A DNA stretch of 64,000 bases from Rhytidiadelphus loreus. Lineage: Eukaryota > Streptophyta > Bryopsida > Hypnales > Hylocomiaceae. The notes below the pieces were generated by a model that did no database searches, was not told the DNA's origin, and saw only the letters and a list, made by a program, of their open reading frames with translations. The stretch covers positions 72,162,981 to 72,226,980 of the forward strand of contig OX344762.1 in NCBI GenBank assembly GCA_947034895.1. The letters run 5' to 3'. Each line of letters begins with the position of its first letter. The stretch's first letter is position 1. This document shows positions 1-11,927 of the stretch, piece by piece. The translations under genes and the position numbers were made by a program.

Positions 1-366
1 AGTGGCGGTTTCTGGATTTGTGATGGATTCTGCCCTCCAGGACCTACAGAAGAAGAGTCACAATGACAGTATGAGATCCAAACTTGAAGACATATACAGA
101 TCATAATGCCGTCCCATTTGGCTGGCGAACCCCACATTCATGAGGGGGTTCAAGGTTGTTCTCTGACTCTCTCCTCACTGTAGATAGTCACCACCAAGTC
201 ATTCCTAAGTCACGAAAAGAGAGCTTGCAACTTCCAAATGACTTCAAAACATCTAATGAACAACTCTGGTACTAGCATGTGCATGGAATCCACAAAGAGT
301 ACAACTCTATTCACAGAGCAATAGTGGATTCAGGTGGGCATCGCATACACTAATTGTGCAAAGCAC
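1..366. other. Intronic or flanking DNA of the tnp2 gene
   Basis: No open frame of interest. It lies immediately past a splice donor on the minus strand (370-365), so it is probably an intron of the transposase gene. A few AGTCAT/AGTCAC words typical of this CACTA element are present around 185-215. Confidence 0.5.
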
Positions 367-370
367 TTAC

Positions 371-3240
371 GTCACCAAGTCTTGCATAGCAGTTGAATTG
401 GATAGCACATACTGGTGGGCTATGTCTCTCAGCTCCGGGCTCATGATATATGGCCAACCCGCTCCTTGTAAAACCTCCTCCGCATCTCCATACTCTTCAT
501 CTTCATCCCATATACGCCGTTGAGTCTCCTCAAATCTCTGGAGGTATTCAGTAATGAATCCAAGGCATTCATCTTTCAAGTAGCCCTCTGCCATGTACGC
601 CTCCGGCCGGGCCAAATTGCGGACATGGTTCTTCAACACCTTCATGTAACGTTCCACTGGATACATCCACCTCGCACTAACTGGTCCACACAAGTCCAAC
701 TCTTTTGCAAGATGGTAGGGAAGATGTGTCATTATGTCAAAAAATGATGGTGGGAATTCTATCTCCAACAACGCCATACTTTCTGCCACATCTGCTTCTA
801 GTGATTGAAATTCCGCGGGATTGTACACCTTCGTGCACAAGCGTCTGAATACCCTGCACATTCTCATGATAGCCATGCGAGGACCAGGTTGCATCAAGCC
901 ACGAAGCGCAAGTGGCATTACCTGTTGCATTAAGACATGGTAATCGTGGGACTTCAATCCTCCAAAGTTCTTCTTCCGGATGCACTTCCCTAGGTCAGAA
1001 GAATAGCCAGAAGGTGTCTTCAAGGACTCTATGCACTTAGCAAATTTTTCAAACTCCTCTTCGGACAACACATATGAAGCACGCGGTTTCACCATCTTCC
1101 CTGCCTTTCGGGTGTGTGGGGTGAGCTACAAGTGCTTCCTAACATTGCGCCTTTGCATGTCTCTCCTGACTTTGATTGTGTCTTTCTTCCCTGTTATAGT
1201 TTTTAGGAAGTTCTTTGCCAGATTCAATTCGCAATGCATGACGTCCAGCGTGTACCGAATGAAGAGATCCTGGAAAAACTCACATCACACGCACGCCTCA
1301 TGGTCAAATACTGGTGACTATGTCATATACTAGTCATACGTTAGTCATTAATCATGACTTCAACTGGACTAATACTATAAAATGACTTCCTCATCACTCA
1401 CAAGTGGCATCATGGTCACCTATTAGTCACAGGCAAGTCATTTTTCATGGCCGTGCTGCCGACCAGTGATACTGACCTTCCAATACGACAAGCGGAAAAG
1501 GATGCTCAGTCTTTTCAAGCCATATATTTTGGATGGGTCCCCTGTAGCACCGTCTCTATTTCCCGCTGCTTTCCACGCCTCGCACTCCAGGCCATGCTGA
1601 ATTTGTTCCTCTACTGTCACTGTGCGTGGTTTGGGGCGGGTTTCAATTGATCCGTTGAAATGGTCCTTCATTTCTGCTGATCTATAGGGATGATTTTCAG
1701 GAAGCCATCGCCGAGTACCACTATAAATTTGCTTACCAAGCTCTGTTGAATGCTCAGCACCCAAATCCACGCCACACCACGGACATGCTGCATACCCTTG
1801 ATGAGAGAAGCCTCCTACTGTGCCATACCCGAGAAAGTCGTGGATAGTCCATAGCAACATGGCCCTCAATTGGAAAGACCTTGATCCTGCATCTTTTGAT
1901 ACATCATATGCTGGAACCCCGGCCCACAATTCCAGCAATTCATCCACGAGAGGCTCTAAATATACGTCAAAGACTTCACTTGTGACGGACTCTCTCCCTG
2001 GAATCAGAAGAGCCAACATAATGAAGAACTTCTTCGTGCTCAACCACGGTGGGAGGTTGTAATTCAACAACACAACGGGCCATGTTGACCATGCTGACCG
2101 GTTTTGTTTGAAAGGATTCACTCCGTCTGCTGCCAAGGCAAAGTGAGTGTTCCGTGGATCACTTGGAAAGGAAGGATCCACGTTCTCGTCAAAATGTTGC
2201 CACGCTTTGGAATCGCAAGGGTGTCTGACTAAGCCATCCCCTCCTTCTTTGTTGCTCCGATTGTCTGCATGCCACACCATCAACTTGGAAATTGCTGGAC
2301 TCATGAACATTCGCTGGAGTCGTGGGATAATCGGAAAGTGACGGAGGACCTTCACTGGAAACCGACGGCGATCTGGATCTCGGTATCTACGACCACCACA
2401 CTTAGGGCAACAAAGGGCATCTGCATTGGATCCACGAAAAAGCACACACCCGCGCTCGCATGCATGGATGGTGTTGTACGTCAAACCCAACTTGCCAGTA
2501 AGTGTCTTTGCTGCATGGTGGGTTCGAGGCAACGTATTGTTCTCCGGCAAAAGATGGGAATGCAAAATGCTGAAGAGTTCGTTCGCGCACTGATTGCTAA
2601 CACCGTGCACGGTGCACAAGTTCATCAGCAAAATTGTGGCCGCAAGCTTGCTGGACCGAGCTCCAGCATACAAATGCTCCAGCGACTCCTCCAACGCCCT
2701 CCCATCAAAATTGGGATCAACATCGCCCCTATTCGGGCCCATGTCGGGAGCCACCTGGTCGTCACGACATTCTTCACCCTCTGCAGTATAACCACCGTCC
2801 ACTTCCATGAACTCTGCATGGATAGAGTCTGCTGTGGCAAAAGCGTCCATGACTTCCTCCTGAACTCTCTCTGCTGAACATGTTTGAACTTCTTGTGGGT
2901 GTAGTGTTTGGTCGACCATCCCACGAGTATCAATTGTAGCATCCAATTCCTCCGGCTCCACTACAACTGGTCCCCAAAACTGTTGGTCCCATTCCTCGTC
3001 TGAGGAGTCTCGTGCACCTGGGCCTCTCCAAATCCTGGACTGTGGATCTCGGCCGTGGCGGATGAGGTGCTGCCGTACGTTTCGTATGAAAAGTCTCTTA
3101 CGACCTCGACAGTTGGTGCACGGGCAATGCAACTTGTTGACATTATACTCCTTGGCCCTCTGCAATTCTCTAAGCCAAAGACGGTCATCTCGTAGTTGCT
3201 GCCTACGAGTGTCTGATAGGGGTAGTCTGGTGGGTATCAT
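371..3240 (-). pseudogene. CACTA transposase, tnp2 family with DUF4218, 3' end outside window
   Basis: This is the catalytic transposase of the CACTA element. Exon 1 (3240-1477) starts with a zinc-binding transposase-associated region (CPCTNCRGRK) followed by the tnp2 domain, with HACERGCVLFRG, AADGVNPF and YNLPPWLSTKKF. A GT-AG intron (1476-1270) joins SYWK to DLFIRYTLDVMHCELN, as in other tnp2 proteins, in phase 0. Exon 2 continues into DUF4218 (GLKSHDYHVLMQQ, FPPSFFDIMTHLPYHL, RWMYPVERYMK). A TAG at 1126-1128 interrupts exon 2 in frame between the two domains; a glutamine is plausible there. A donor (GTAAGT) at 370-365 shows that more exons lie to the left. The start at 3240 gives a normal family N-terminus. 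Family assignment is secure; activity is doubtful. Confidence 0.9.
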
Positions 3241-4752
3241 GTCGTGTGTGATCCTGGAAGCTGAGCAACGTTAGCCACCGCTGCTAATGACCCACTGTCA
3301 CGGACAATGATTTGGCTGAATGTACTTGTGTACAGTGGGTAATGACTGATAAATGGCTTCTGTAACTGGAGACTAACTAGAAAATGACTTACTCAACTGC
3401 TGAATAACTGCAAAATGAGAAAATGTGACTTGTAAGTGACTAGCACATGTTAGCAAAATGATCACGATCATGAGCAACGTTGGATCCAACAACATGCATA
3501 TGAACGCTTGAAAACTCAAAAGGAATTCCTTTCATTTATTTTATAAACTTGGTGAATCTTGAAAATGTAAGGGTTCCAAGTAAAAAATGATGACGAACCA
3601 CGATGGCAACATCTCATAAAGGCTACTGCATGCCCAGGCTTTTAAATGAAATACTTCAGTGTACAGTAGAAGGCGACGTTCCAATGCGACATAAATCACA
3701 TTTTTTTTTCTAAGTGACATGGTAAGTACACAAGAAAGAATTGAACGGATTTTCCTAGACTTTAGTATTATCCACTAGTACTTAATTACACTTGGCGGGA
3801 AAATGTCATACGTAAGTCATATGTAAGTCAGAAATGACAACTTCACCTTAAATATGACTACCAAATAACTAATTCGCAAGTTCTTGGTGACTCGAAAGTG
3901 CACTAGAAGTCACCCTGAAGTCATTCTTGTAGCCTACATCATTTCTAAACGTAGAAATGCTCACGAATGTTTCTAGGATTCCATTGCCCACCCACTCCAA
4001 AAAAGAAAAGCACCCAAAAACTCTTCCACCAGTATATTTTTGTAAATGAACTGAGATTGTAGCTTACCTCTCCATGAAACTCTTAGCACGGAACTTCTCC
4101 TTGGGTGTTTACAATCTGTAAGAAACTCCTCTGCATGTAGTGGTACTTGCTCTGCAAAATGCATCCGAAGTGAATTAGGGTGGCGACATCTTCTGAATCG
4201 TCAATGTTCTTCCACATCGCATGCATCTCATGAGAGATCTACCTCAAGCTAAAACGTGGTCCATAAATGGTCCCATTTTTTATTTCACGTCTTCGATTGG
4301 CCAAGTATGTAATTCAGTGGAAATAGTTGCCCAACTAGGAGCAGCAACTGCAGCCTTCTTTCCCACGACCCTAAACCACTGAATGACTGAGTGCAGTGAT
4401 CCTGCAAAGTTGAACTTCAAGTAAAAAATAACTACTAATTGCTAGGTTCAAAACTTAATTAGGAGCCGCCAAAACGCGCCTACCTCATCATGTGGACGCT
4501 CTCCTGTGGCTGTCTAACAGTCCCCTCCGTGACCTGGGCAACTCATTTCCGGGGTCTTAGCTTCAATGCTGAGGCGCTAGGCTTTGTTTGCCTATCTTGG
4601 ACACCGATTGTGAATCTTCTCAAATTTGCAAACGCTCGAGGTGCGCGCCGGGAAGCCCACGTCCACAGCAGTCAGACGTGCTCCGTCCCTAGAAGCGGTT
4701 CCGCACGACCAACGTTCAGGAAGCGAGCCAAGGAAGTGTGCACAAGACAATC
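3241..4752. other. Divergent promoter region between the two CACTA genes
   Basis: It separates the minus-strand tnp2 gene (start 3240) from the plus-strand TNP-like gene (start 4753). It contains scattered TGACT/AGTCA words (for example 3300-3440 and 3810-3930) but no coding signal that I trust. The short open frames here show no recognisable motif. Confidence 0.5.
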
Positions 4753-7700
4753 ATGGATGACCTATCAAGTAGAGATTTCCTGATGGAGGAAGCTGAACTG
4801 GAGAAATCAGAGTACGAGCTCCTACGTGACAAGAACGTGGCTAAGGTGCAGAAGTTGTTTGCTCCAGTTGTGGAGGCAAGAAAAGAGTTGTAAGTTTCAA
4901 GAGCACTTGCGTCTATGCTCATGAGCACCTGTCGTGCCTTCCCAAGTGCACAGCATGGATTAATTTTGATCGTGGAGGAGGCAAAGGGGTACTAAAGGGT
5001 CTGGACTGCAGAGGTTCAAGAGCTTTCTACCGTCCTCAGGTTGTGGCAGAGCGTCAGGAGCACTACTTACGAAGACAGAATTACCATTGTCTTTTGAGTT
5101 TAGGATTGCACAGTCTTCGAAGCAAGCAGGCGACGCCTCTCTAGGGTTTTGGGTAACGAACACAGTGGCTGAGGGCATTCAAAGTCCCTTCAGTTGTTCT
5201 GAAGTCATTTTTGAGTGAATCAGAAGTTGCTTTACATGCCTCGTGACTCCTACGCAACTTGTCTGTAGTCACAAAGAAGTCACGGAGAAGTCGCGGACTA
5301 GTCGCAGGGGTTTTAGGGTAATCGTGATGCCACCATAAATACCTTGGCGGCCACGTGGTTGCACTCCTTGCACGTTGCCTCAGAAGTGGACCCCAGGGGT
5401 TTGGGTGCCATATCCTATTGTTTCTCTTGCTTCCCACCGTTGCGCCATTGTCTCTGCTAGTTTTGTTGATTTTGTGACGTGGTAGGCATATTCAATCACG
5501 CTCCTATTTTTTAAGGTTTAGGGCTTTCCATTGTTGACGGCGCAGGGATGACGACGTAGCAAAGAAGAATCCTCCTGAATCTTGCGCACCGGTGAAGGGC
5601 CTTGAAAGTGGTCCACGAAGGAGTGGAAGGCTGCGTGGCCTTGAAGGACGGGTAGGCAAGAAGACGAGGAGGGAAAATCGGGTCACCGACTCCGATCCAA
5701 ACTTCAATCCGATGAGTAGTGCACGAGACTCTTCGTCGGATGCCACGAAGTCCAATGGCGAGGCCATCGCCACAGGTATGATGCATCTTGCAATTGCTTG
5801 TACCCATGTAGAGTGGCAATCCGACAAGGAGGCTGAAGCCACAGGTAATCGCTGGATCACACTTCTTTACTCTTTGGTTGGGCTTAGGGTTTTGCGCTGT
5901 ACATTTTGAATTGCAATGTTTGTTCTAGTCTTTACTCTTTAAGGCAATTGAGATTTCCATCTCAATCATTCATGGTTGATTTCAGAATTACTCCTCGCCA
6001 ATTCAGAGTGCATCGGCATATTTTCCTAAAACCACTGATTTGGACTGATGAATGACTTGTCTGAAGCATTGTGTGTAGGCGATGCTCCTATGTAGAATTT
6101 TGCCAGGATGCCTTCGACTCGTCCGATGACGACCTGGCACGGGACGAGGGGGAGCCCCTCATTGACAAAAGGAATAAGAGAAGAAAATAGGTTGTGGAAG
6201 AGGACCTGTACTACGACGACAACGACTCCCCTGTAGACCTCCGTCTGAAGAGAAGAAAGCAGCCGGTAGTGGACACATTGCCACAGAAGGCTGCGCCACT
6301 TCTGAATCCCACCTCCGATCCAAATTCCTACGACCCGTCGAACTGCCTTTGGGTCCCGGGGCACTACATAGCAAACCAGGCTCCCGCACAAGGTCATTGG
6401 GCTGTAGGTCAGCCTCCACCATTCCAAAGTGCATGGACAGGCACGCCCTTAGGTTTGCCAGGGCCATGTGCACCTGTTGCATCACAAGACAGTGATGACC
6501 GCTTCCTAAGGCGCAAGAGGAGAACCAGTTATGACATGGCACGGACGCAACGGGCTACTGTGGGAGCGAAGCCAAACCGGGTGATGGTACTACCAGGTGG
6601 AGAGGTCGACTGTACCTGTGAAGGCAAAAATGCCTGGGACGAAGCACTGCGTGACCTGGTTCCCAAGTGCTTGGACATGAGCATTGTGGAGTGGTCCAAG
6701 CACGAGCCTCACAAGTTGAAGAAACTTCGAGCTGCCTTGGACTCAGAGTTTGAATACTTGGGTTCTCCCCTAAGTATGACTGGATTCCGATTGGCTGTCA
6801 CCCGTTTTCTGAAATCAGAAAGATCCCGCTTGAAATGCAGGTACTTGAAAGGCATTGACAGTCCACCTCTTCACGTGGACAAACCAGAGTGGGATCGATT
6901 GAAGCAGTACTGGAACACGGACGCACAGAAGGTGAAGGCACGGAAGATGTCCATAGCGCGGTCTAACGTCAAGAATGCCACGTTTGTAGGAAGGAGAGGG
7001 AAGGCTGGGAAAGAAGCCTTGTTGGTAAGTCTGTATTCATTTAAGGTAAGTTTATATTCAGCTAATGTATCCAATAACTGCTACCGTCATATTTGGTGTG
7101 AGGATGTGTGTATGTATGAACATGCCAAAATTTTAACCCATGCCCCCGATGAATTCATTCTTATGGCTACCTTATTAGAGAGAGGGCATGGAAAATCGCC
7201 CAGACGTCATGCATGGAGGCGAGGGCAGTTTCCCAAGTGCACAGCAAGGAGCTAGGAGCCATGTAATTTACAATTTACCTTTCTCTGTTTCTTCTCCTTG
7301 CACTATCATTTGTTCATCTTCCTTCAACGTCAGCCTAAGTGAGTGAGGTACTCTCTCCACTTGTTCCAAAGTTAGGTCTACTTGACCAATGCGTGATTGT
7401 AGGCGAGCTCCCATTGTAAAGCGTTGAGGAAGAAGATTGTATTCCATATTGCAGTGTGTTCCTCGGTACCATTGTATTGGCTATCGGTTTGAACTTGGGC
7501 GTTTTTGAGATGGTGTCCACAGCTGCCTTCATGTCAATGTTTGGTCCTCGCGGAGCTTGTGCGAGCGTAAGGAAGGAAGTAATTCATATTGGATAGAGAG
7601 TCACGAGAGTGATGAGACTTGAAGGCAAAGTCTGGTTGTCGTCATGTGACTGAGGAAGTGATGTAGTTGTTGAACTCCCTTTTTTGAAGTCGCACTGCAG

Positions 7701-8582
7701 TGACATTGTAGTCGCGCCGAAGTCGGTTTGCAGTCACGCTATCAAGTCTCAGTCATTCATGTGGTCTGCGAGAGTTGAAGTCAAACTGTGTGACTTTTTG
7801 GTAACTCATCCATGACTTCCGCTGTTGTCTTTGGTGCGTGTGAATAGATCGCGGAGGCAGGGGAGTCGGCTCGTTGGGAAGCCATGGAAACTTGGAAGAA
7901 TGAGGTGGATGTGAAGGTTGGGCAGTTCCTTGCCAACTCAGTAGCTCAAAACGTAGCAATTGATGAATTGCGCTCCATGTTCCAGAGCTTCATGGGTTCC
8001 CGTGAACGCGTACAAGATGGCAGCCCCTCCTTTACGCAATCTGCGTTGGAGAACCAAGGGTCCCGTCCTCAGCATCCTTCCGTGACAAAAAAAAAAGGGC
8101 CCGGCGGTGGAGCAAGACAGAAGCACCACTCCAGGGTTACAGCAAGTCGAGCAGACATTACCCTGTCGGATTCTGGGTCAGATCTAACTGCTAGACCAGA
8201 AACACACATGCGTGTTGCGCCCAGGGCACCGAAGTCCAAGGTGGCCTTGCAGCTTGTAATTGAGATGACACGGGAGTCTGAAGTCAAGTTACTTGCCCAG
8301 CCCCGCATCGAGGGTGCGTTGGGGACCTTGGAGAAGGCTCAAGTGCTGCAGGATGACCTAGTAATTGCAGAAACTTCCACGACCAATGAAGGCACAATGG
8401 CGTTGAAAGGAACGGCGGGAGTGGTTGAAGAGCGAAACAAGAGTGCAGACCCCATGCCAAACGAAGACACCGAGGCTGATGAAGTTGGTGTCTCACCAGA
8501 ATGCGACCCGCCCACGCCCGATAGCGGTGGTCCTTCCTGTCCTAGCGACAACGGTGAGGAGTTGGAGTGCGGAGGGGAACCC

Positions 8583-8816
8583 GACCCTGTAGTGAAGAAG
8601 AGCCCTGTAAATACAGACGAGGTGGACTCAACAGCCGACACTGGCAAGGCAGGACAAGACGACCCTGTGCTGAAGAAGAGCCCCGTGAACACAGATGAGG
8701 TGGACTCAGCAACCGGCGCTGGCAAGGTAGGACGACACGAGCCTGTGGTGAAGAAGAGCCCCGGAAACACAAACGACGTGGACTCAGCAGTCAACGTTGG
8801 CAAGGCAGGACGAGAA
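8583..8816 (+). repeat. Three tandem 78-bp coding repeats
   Basis: Three in-frame copies start at 8583, 8661 and 8739, each encoding about 26 residues with the core PVVKKSPVNTDEVDS followed by a GK-G linker. They lie in the acidic, Pro/Ser-rich stretch before the FCP1-like domain of the TNP-like gene. Such tracts are usually disordered; copy number could vary between element copies. Confidence 0.85.
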
Positions 8817-8964
8817 GGTGCAATTGCACCGTCGCAGTCGCCGCGGAATTCCAAGAGAACCCCCACTTCACCGGCGAAGGTATTTTCCCCTCCCGGCGTT
8901 CTTCAATGTACGCCGAGTGAGGTGAGACCTTCCGGTGCTTCTTGGCCTACAATTCGTTTTAGGG

Positions 8965-9630
8965 GTGACGGGGAGTGTAAGTTAGTTATTTTCAATGTGC
9001 ACGGAACCTTATTAGATTGCAGCAAGCTGTGTGAGAAAAATCCGAACCCTGCGATCCGTAGTAGCACAAAGACCGGTCAGTGGAGAGTGGTTTTCCGTCC
9101 ATGGGTGAAATCCTTCCTTCAACGATGCTTTGCATCCTTTTCAGTCGGTTTCTGGGGAAGTGGCAGTGCATTACACATGGATGACGTGTTGCCAACGCTC
9201 CTTGGGGGATTCAAGAGTATCAATGCTGTCCCATTATTTGCATGGTCTGCCAAAGACTCGGAAGCTGTAGACGTTGGAAATGGTTGCATGACTGGGCAGG
9301 GTAAATAGTTGGAATTAGTGTATGCAACTTGGCCCCGTTTTTGTGCGGCAAACACATTGATTGTAGATAGTAAGCCAAGTAGAGTCGAGTGCAACCCTGA
9401 CGCTAATGTCATCATCACTACCCCTTTCTATGTGAAGTGGATTTCCAAATTGCCAGATGATAAGGAGTACCTGAAACGGTATCTGTGGCCGTTGTTGGAG
9501 GCTTTTAATTCATGCCCGGACGTGGCTGCTTTCCGATTTAAATTCCCCGAATTAGTCAACGAATCCATGTTACAAATGATACAAAGACGCCGAGCCGGAC
9601 ATGCATATGAGTTTCTGGACATTGTGGAAG
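8965..9630 (+). other. FCP1/NLI-interacting-factor-like phosphatase domain inside the CACTA gene
   Basis: The reading frame contains KLVIFNVHGTLLD, where FCP1-type HAD phosphatases have a DLDxTLxx loop, then WRVVFRPWVKSFLQRCF and SVGFWGSGSALHMDDVLPTLL. After an in-frame TAG at 9306-9308 come LELVYATWPRF and NTLIVDSKPSRVECNPDANVIITTPF, matching the domain's VDDSP region. The first nucleophile-position aspartate reads as asparagine (FNVHG), so catalysis is doubtful even apart from the stop. A capture of a host phosphatase domain is the simplest reading; an ancient component of this CACTA lineage is the alternative. Confidence 0.7.
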
Positions 9631-10835
9631 GTGAGGGGACTCACAAACCACACGGTTGCACCTGTGACGGCGTCCCCTCACCTTCCTTTGATCTGCATTT
9701 CTAATTAGCTTGCGCATGCATGTGTAGGTAAAGGGACAGAAGCGGGAGGTGAAGACCAAGCCGGCAGCCGCGGTCCCGAAAAAGAATTCCGGACAATCAA
9801 CGAAGAAGGTATAGTCACCAGAAATTGTAATGTGCATTTCCTTCATGTCCTGGCGAAGTCATTTTCAAGTCCCGAGAAGTTGTTTTCTAGTCATTCCTAA
9901 GTCACCGAATCCTGAAAAAGGAAATTCATGTTGCCTTCCGTATCGCTGTAGTGACGTACATGTCATACTTCAGTCGTTTGGAAGTTAGGTTCTAGTGATT
10001 GTACGCCCCTTCAACCTGCCAGGCAGAAGTCGTGGTCATCTTCGACCCTTGAACATTCGCTCTATACCATCCGAAGTAGAATCATCTTACGAGACTATAG
10101 GATTGAAATCCTCTTGAACTGGGCTTGTTTTTCCTTTGTATGCCTTCGGGCAATGGCCATAATCCCGCGACGTTGACGGTTATTCGTTGAGTGTCCTTCA
10201 CTATTTCGTGTTGGATTTGTGTGCATTATTGGGTGTGCCTTTTCCAGACACAGGCTTAGGTAGCTAGGCAATGCCTTAGTCGAATACAATAAGAGCACAC
10301 CTTAGCACAGGTCGTGCTCCACCCTTACCCTAAACATGCTGTTCAATTCCCGTGTGCGGGCATGTTATACCTTTGGGGTCGAAGTTGCGTGGAAGTAAAG
10401 TTTGAGTTACGACAGACATCCAAGTCATTCAATAGTGGAATGTGTGTTATGTGTCAGTCACGTGGAAGTCACGGAGAAGTGTGTAAGTAGAAGGAATGTG
10501 TGTGCAATAACCCTTGTCCGGTTTCTAACCCCACCCTTATATTATCTAACCTAAACCCTTCTCTACAGTATCGGCTTGGAGACGAGGTTTTCCTCATAAA
10601 CCCATGTGCAACAAGGCAGAAAGCAGCGGTGGGCAAGATTAGCGGTATCCCAGGGAAGCACAAGTTCCATTTCATGGACATTCCTGAGACATGGTTCAAA
10701 GTAGACATCAAGGAGGTTTTCCACTCCGAGATGCCACTGATGTATCCCAATGACGCGGCTGACCAGGAGAAGATGGAAGATGTGAAGGGGACCTCCACAA
10801 TATGGGACCAGAAATACTTGAAGCTTACACTTTAA

Positions 10836-11905
10836 CGTGGGCTTGGTCAATTAGATGGCATTGTTGGGACTCTTGTATGATGACTATGCTATTGTAAATA
10901 TTGAAGCCCAACTGCAGTGAAGGCTTCTCCTACCTCAGGAACCGCCTTTCGTTTTGCCAGGTTTGGAATGTAAATGGTAGCCTATGAATCCATTCTGATG
11001 TTGCCTCAGACATGTTAGACACTTAGACTGAATGACTGTCTTGTATGTTTCTTTGTGATTTCTAAGAGTGCGTCTTTGTATTGCCCTACCTTCTTCCTTC
11101 TTCCTTGATATAGCTTGATGAATCCTCTATAGTAAAAATATGTCCTCTGAACCGAAACCAACACACAAGAAGGACCCATCTCCCTAATGACTACATGGCC
11201 ACTCACCCCCGCCCAACTTTCACTTCGCTATTGTAGCACAACTCCCGTAAGACTTCGGTCCAACTTATGAATTACTTGTGAAGTGCATCCCACATTGCTT
11301 CTTGATATCAGAATTAGAACGCATGGATAACTTCACACAGCCATCAATACCGTCACAAAAATGACTGTTCCACATCTACAAAATGACTGGGCAGTCGTAG
11401 AAGATGACAGTCACCGTAAACCAAAACCCAACTCCATCATGACTCAAAAATGACTCCGTATTTTAGTACCTCGGGGTGTACTCGACTTGAATTGCAACTG
11501 AAGAACGACTGTAAAATTTCGTGACGTGGATGTCCACGTCAACATCAATGTGACTTTATTATGACTTGTAAATGACTCCAAAATTTGCTGACGTGGATGT
11601 CCACCTCAGCAGTTGTGGGACTGCATCACAACTACAGAATGACTACGAAATCGGTTGATATGTCCGTCCACGTCACGAGAATGTCAATGCAGTTGATCAG
11701 CTGCCCGACCCCTTAACAAAATTCCCATCAAACTTTCAAACCCTGTCATCCAATCTTCATCCAAGTCCACAGTAGATGGTGCTAATACAAATGGCGCAGT
11801 CATTAGCCGTGACTGGTCCACAATGATTCTAGGACCCCGAGTTGTTTTCCAGTCATTTTTGTCCGAAATGACTATTTTGCAGTCATATATCGCAGTCATA
11901 TATTA
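10836..11905. repeat. CACTA subterminal repeat region with TGACT/AGTCA words
   Basis: From about 11300 to 11900 the words TGACT/AGTCA recur every 10-40 bp in both orientations (for example 11353-11460 and 11550-11645). Palindromic segments of the type GACGTGGATGTCCACGTC occur at about 11523-11540 and, degenerate, at about 11590-11610 and 11660-11680. In En/Spm such subterminal words bind the accessory TNP protein; here that is inferred from position and density. Confidence 0.75.
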
Positions 11906-11923
11906 CACTGTTTTTTTGTAGTG
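11906..11923 (-). repeat. CACTA terminal inverted repeat, right end
   Basis: Read on the minus strand this is CACTACAAAAAAACAGTG. The plus-strand bases immediately after it (11924-11926, TGA) would be one copy of the 3-bp target duplication; its partner is outside the window. Confidence 0.92.
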
Positions 11924-11927
11924 TGAT

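Larger units (their letters stand above)
4753..10835 (+). pseudogene. CACTA second gene: TNP-like protein with Transposase_24-type, FCP1-like and DUF8039-like regions
   Basis: A multi-exon gene assembled from splice signals. Exon 4753-4889 encodes a charged helix (MDDLSSRDFLMEEAELEKSE) ending at GTAAGT. Exons at about 5547-5775 (with RRSGRLRG) and 5812-5844 follow. An exon of about 6090-7025 contains the Ptta/En/Spm region (W-x-RLKQYWNTDAQKVKARK, ending in VGRRG). The exon from about 7850 encodes a helical start, a threefold 26-residue repeat and the FCP1-like domain, up to 9630. A small Lys-rich exon follows (about 9728-9808). The last exon, 10569-10835, resembles DUF8039 (YRLGDEVFLINP to the terminal TAA). 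In-frame TAGs at 6188-6190 and 9306-9308 break it. The exon-to-exon phase around 9630/9728 is not resolved. In known CACTA elements this gene encodes the accessory DNA-binding protein; here that role is inferred. Confidence 0.7.
1..11923. mobile_element. CACTA (En/Spm) DNA transposon, right-hand part
   Basis: The right end is seen directly: 11906-11923 reads, in reverse complement, CACTACAAAAAAACAGTG, the classic CACTA terminus. The element carries both expected genes: a tnp2/DUF4218 transposase on the minus strand and a plus-strand TNP-like gene with a Transposase_24-type region and a DUF8039-like last exon. TGACT/AGTCA words are dense in the last kilobase and also lie in introns. The left end is beyond the window, so the element is over 11.9 kb. 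It is inserted in the RING-finger gene whose reading frame is open from just after the terminus. Several in-frame stops suggest this copy is no longer autonomous. Confidence 0.92.

Noticed and set aside
2269..2877. Plus-strand ORF opposite the tnp2 gene
   Set aside because: Shadow of the minus-strand transposase; no motif of its own.
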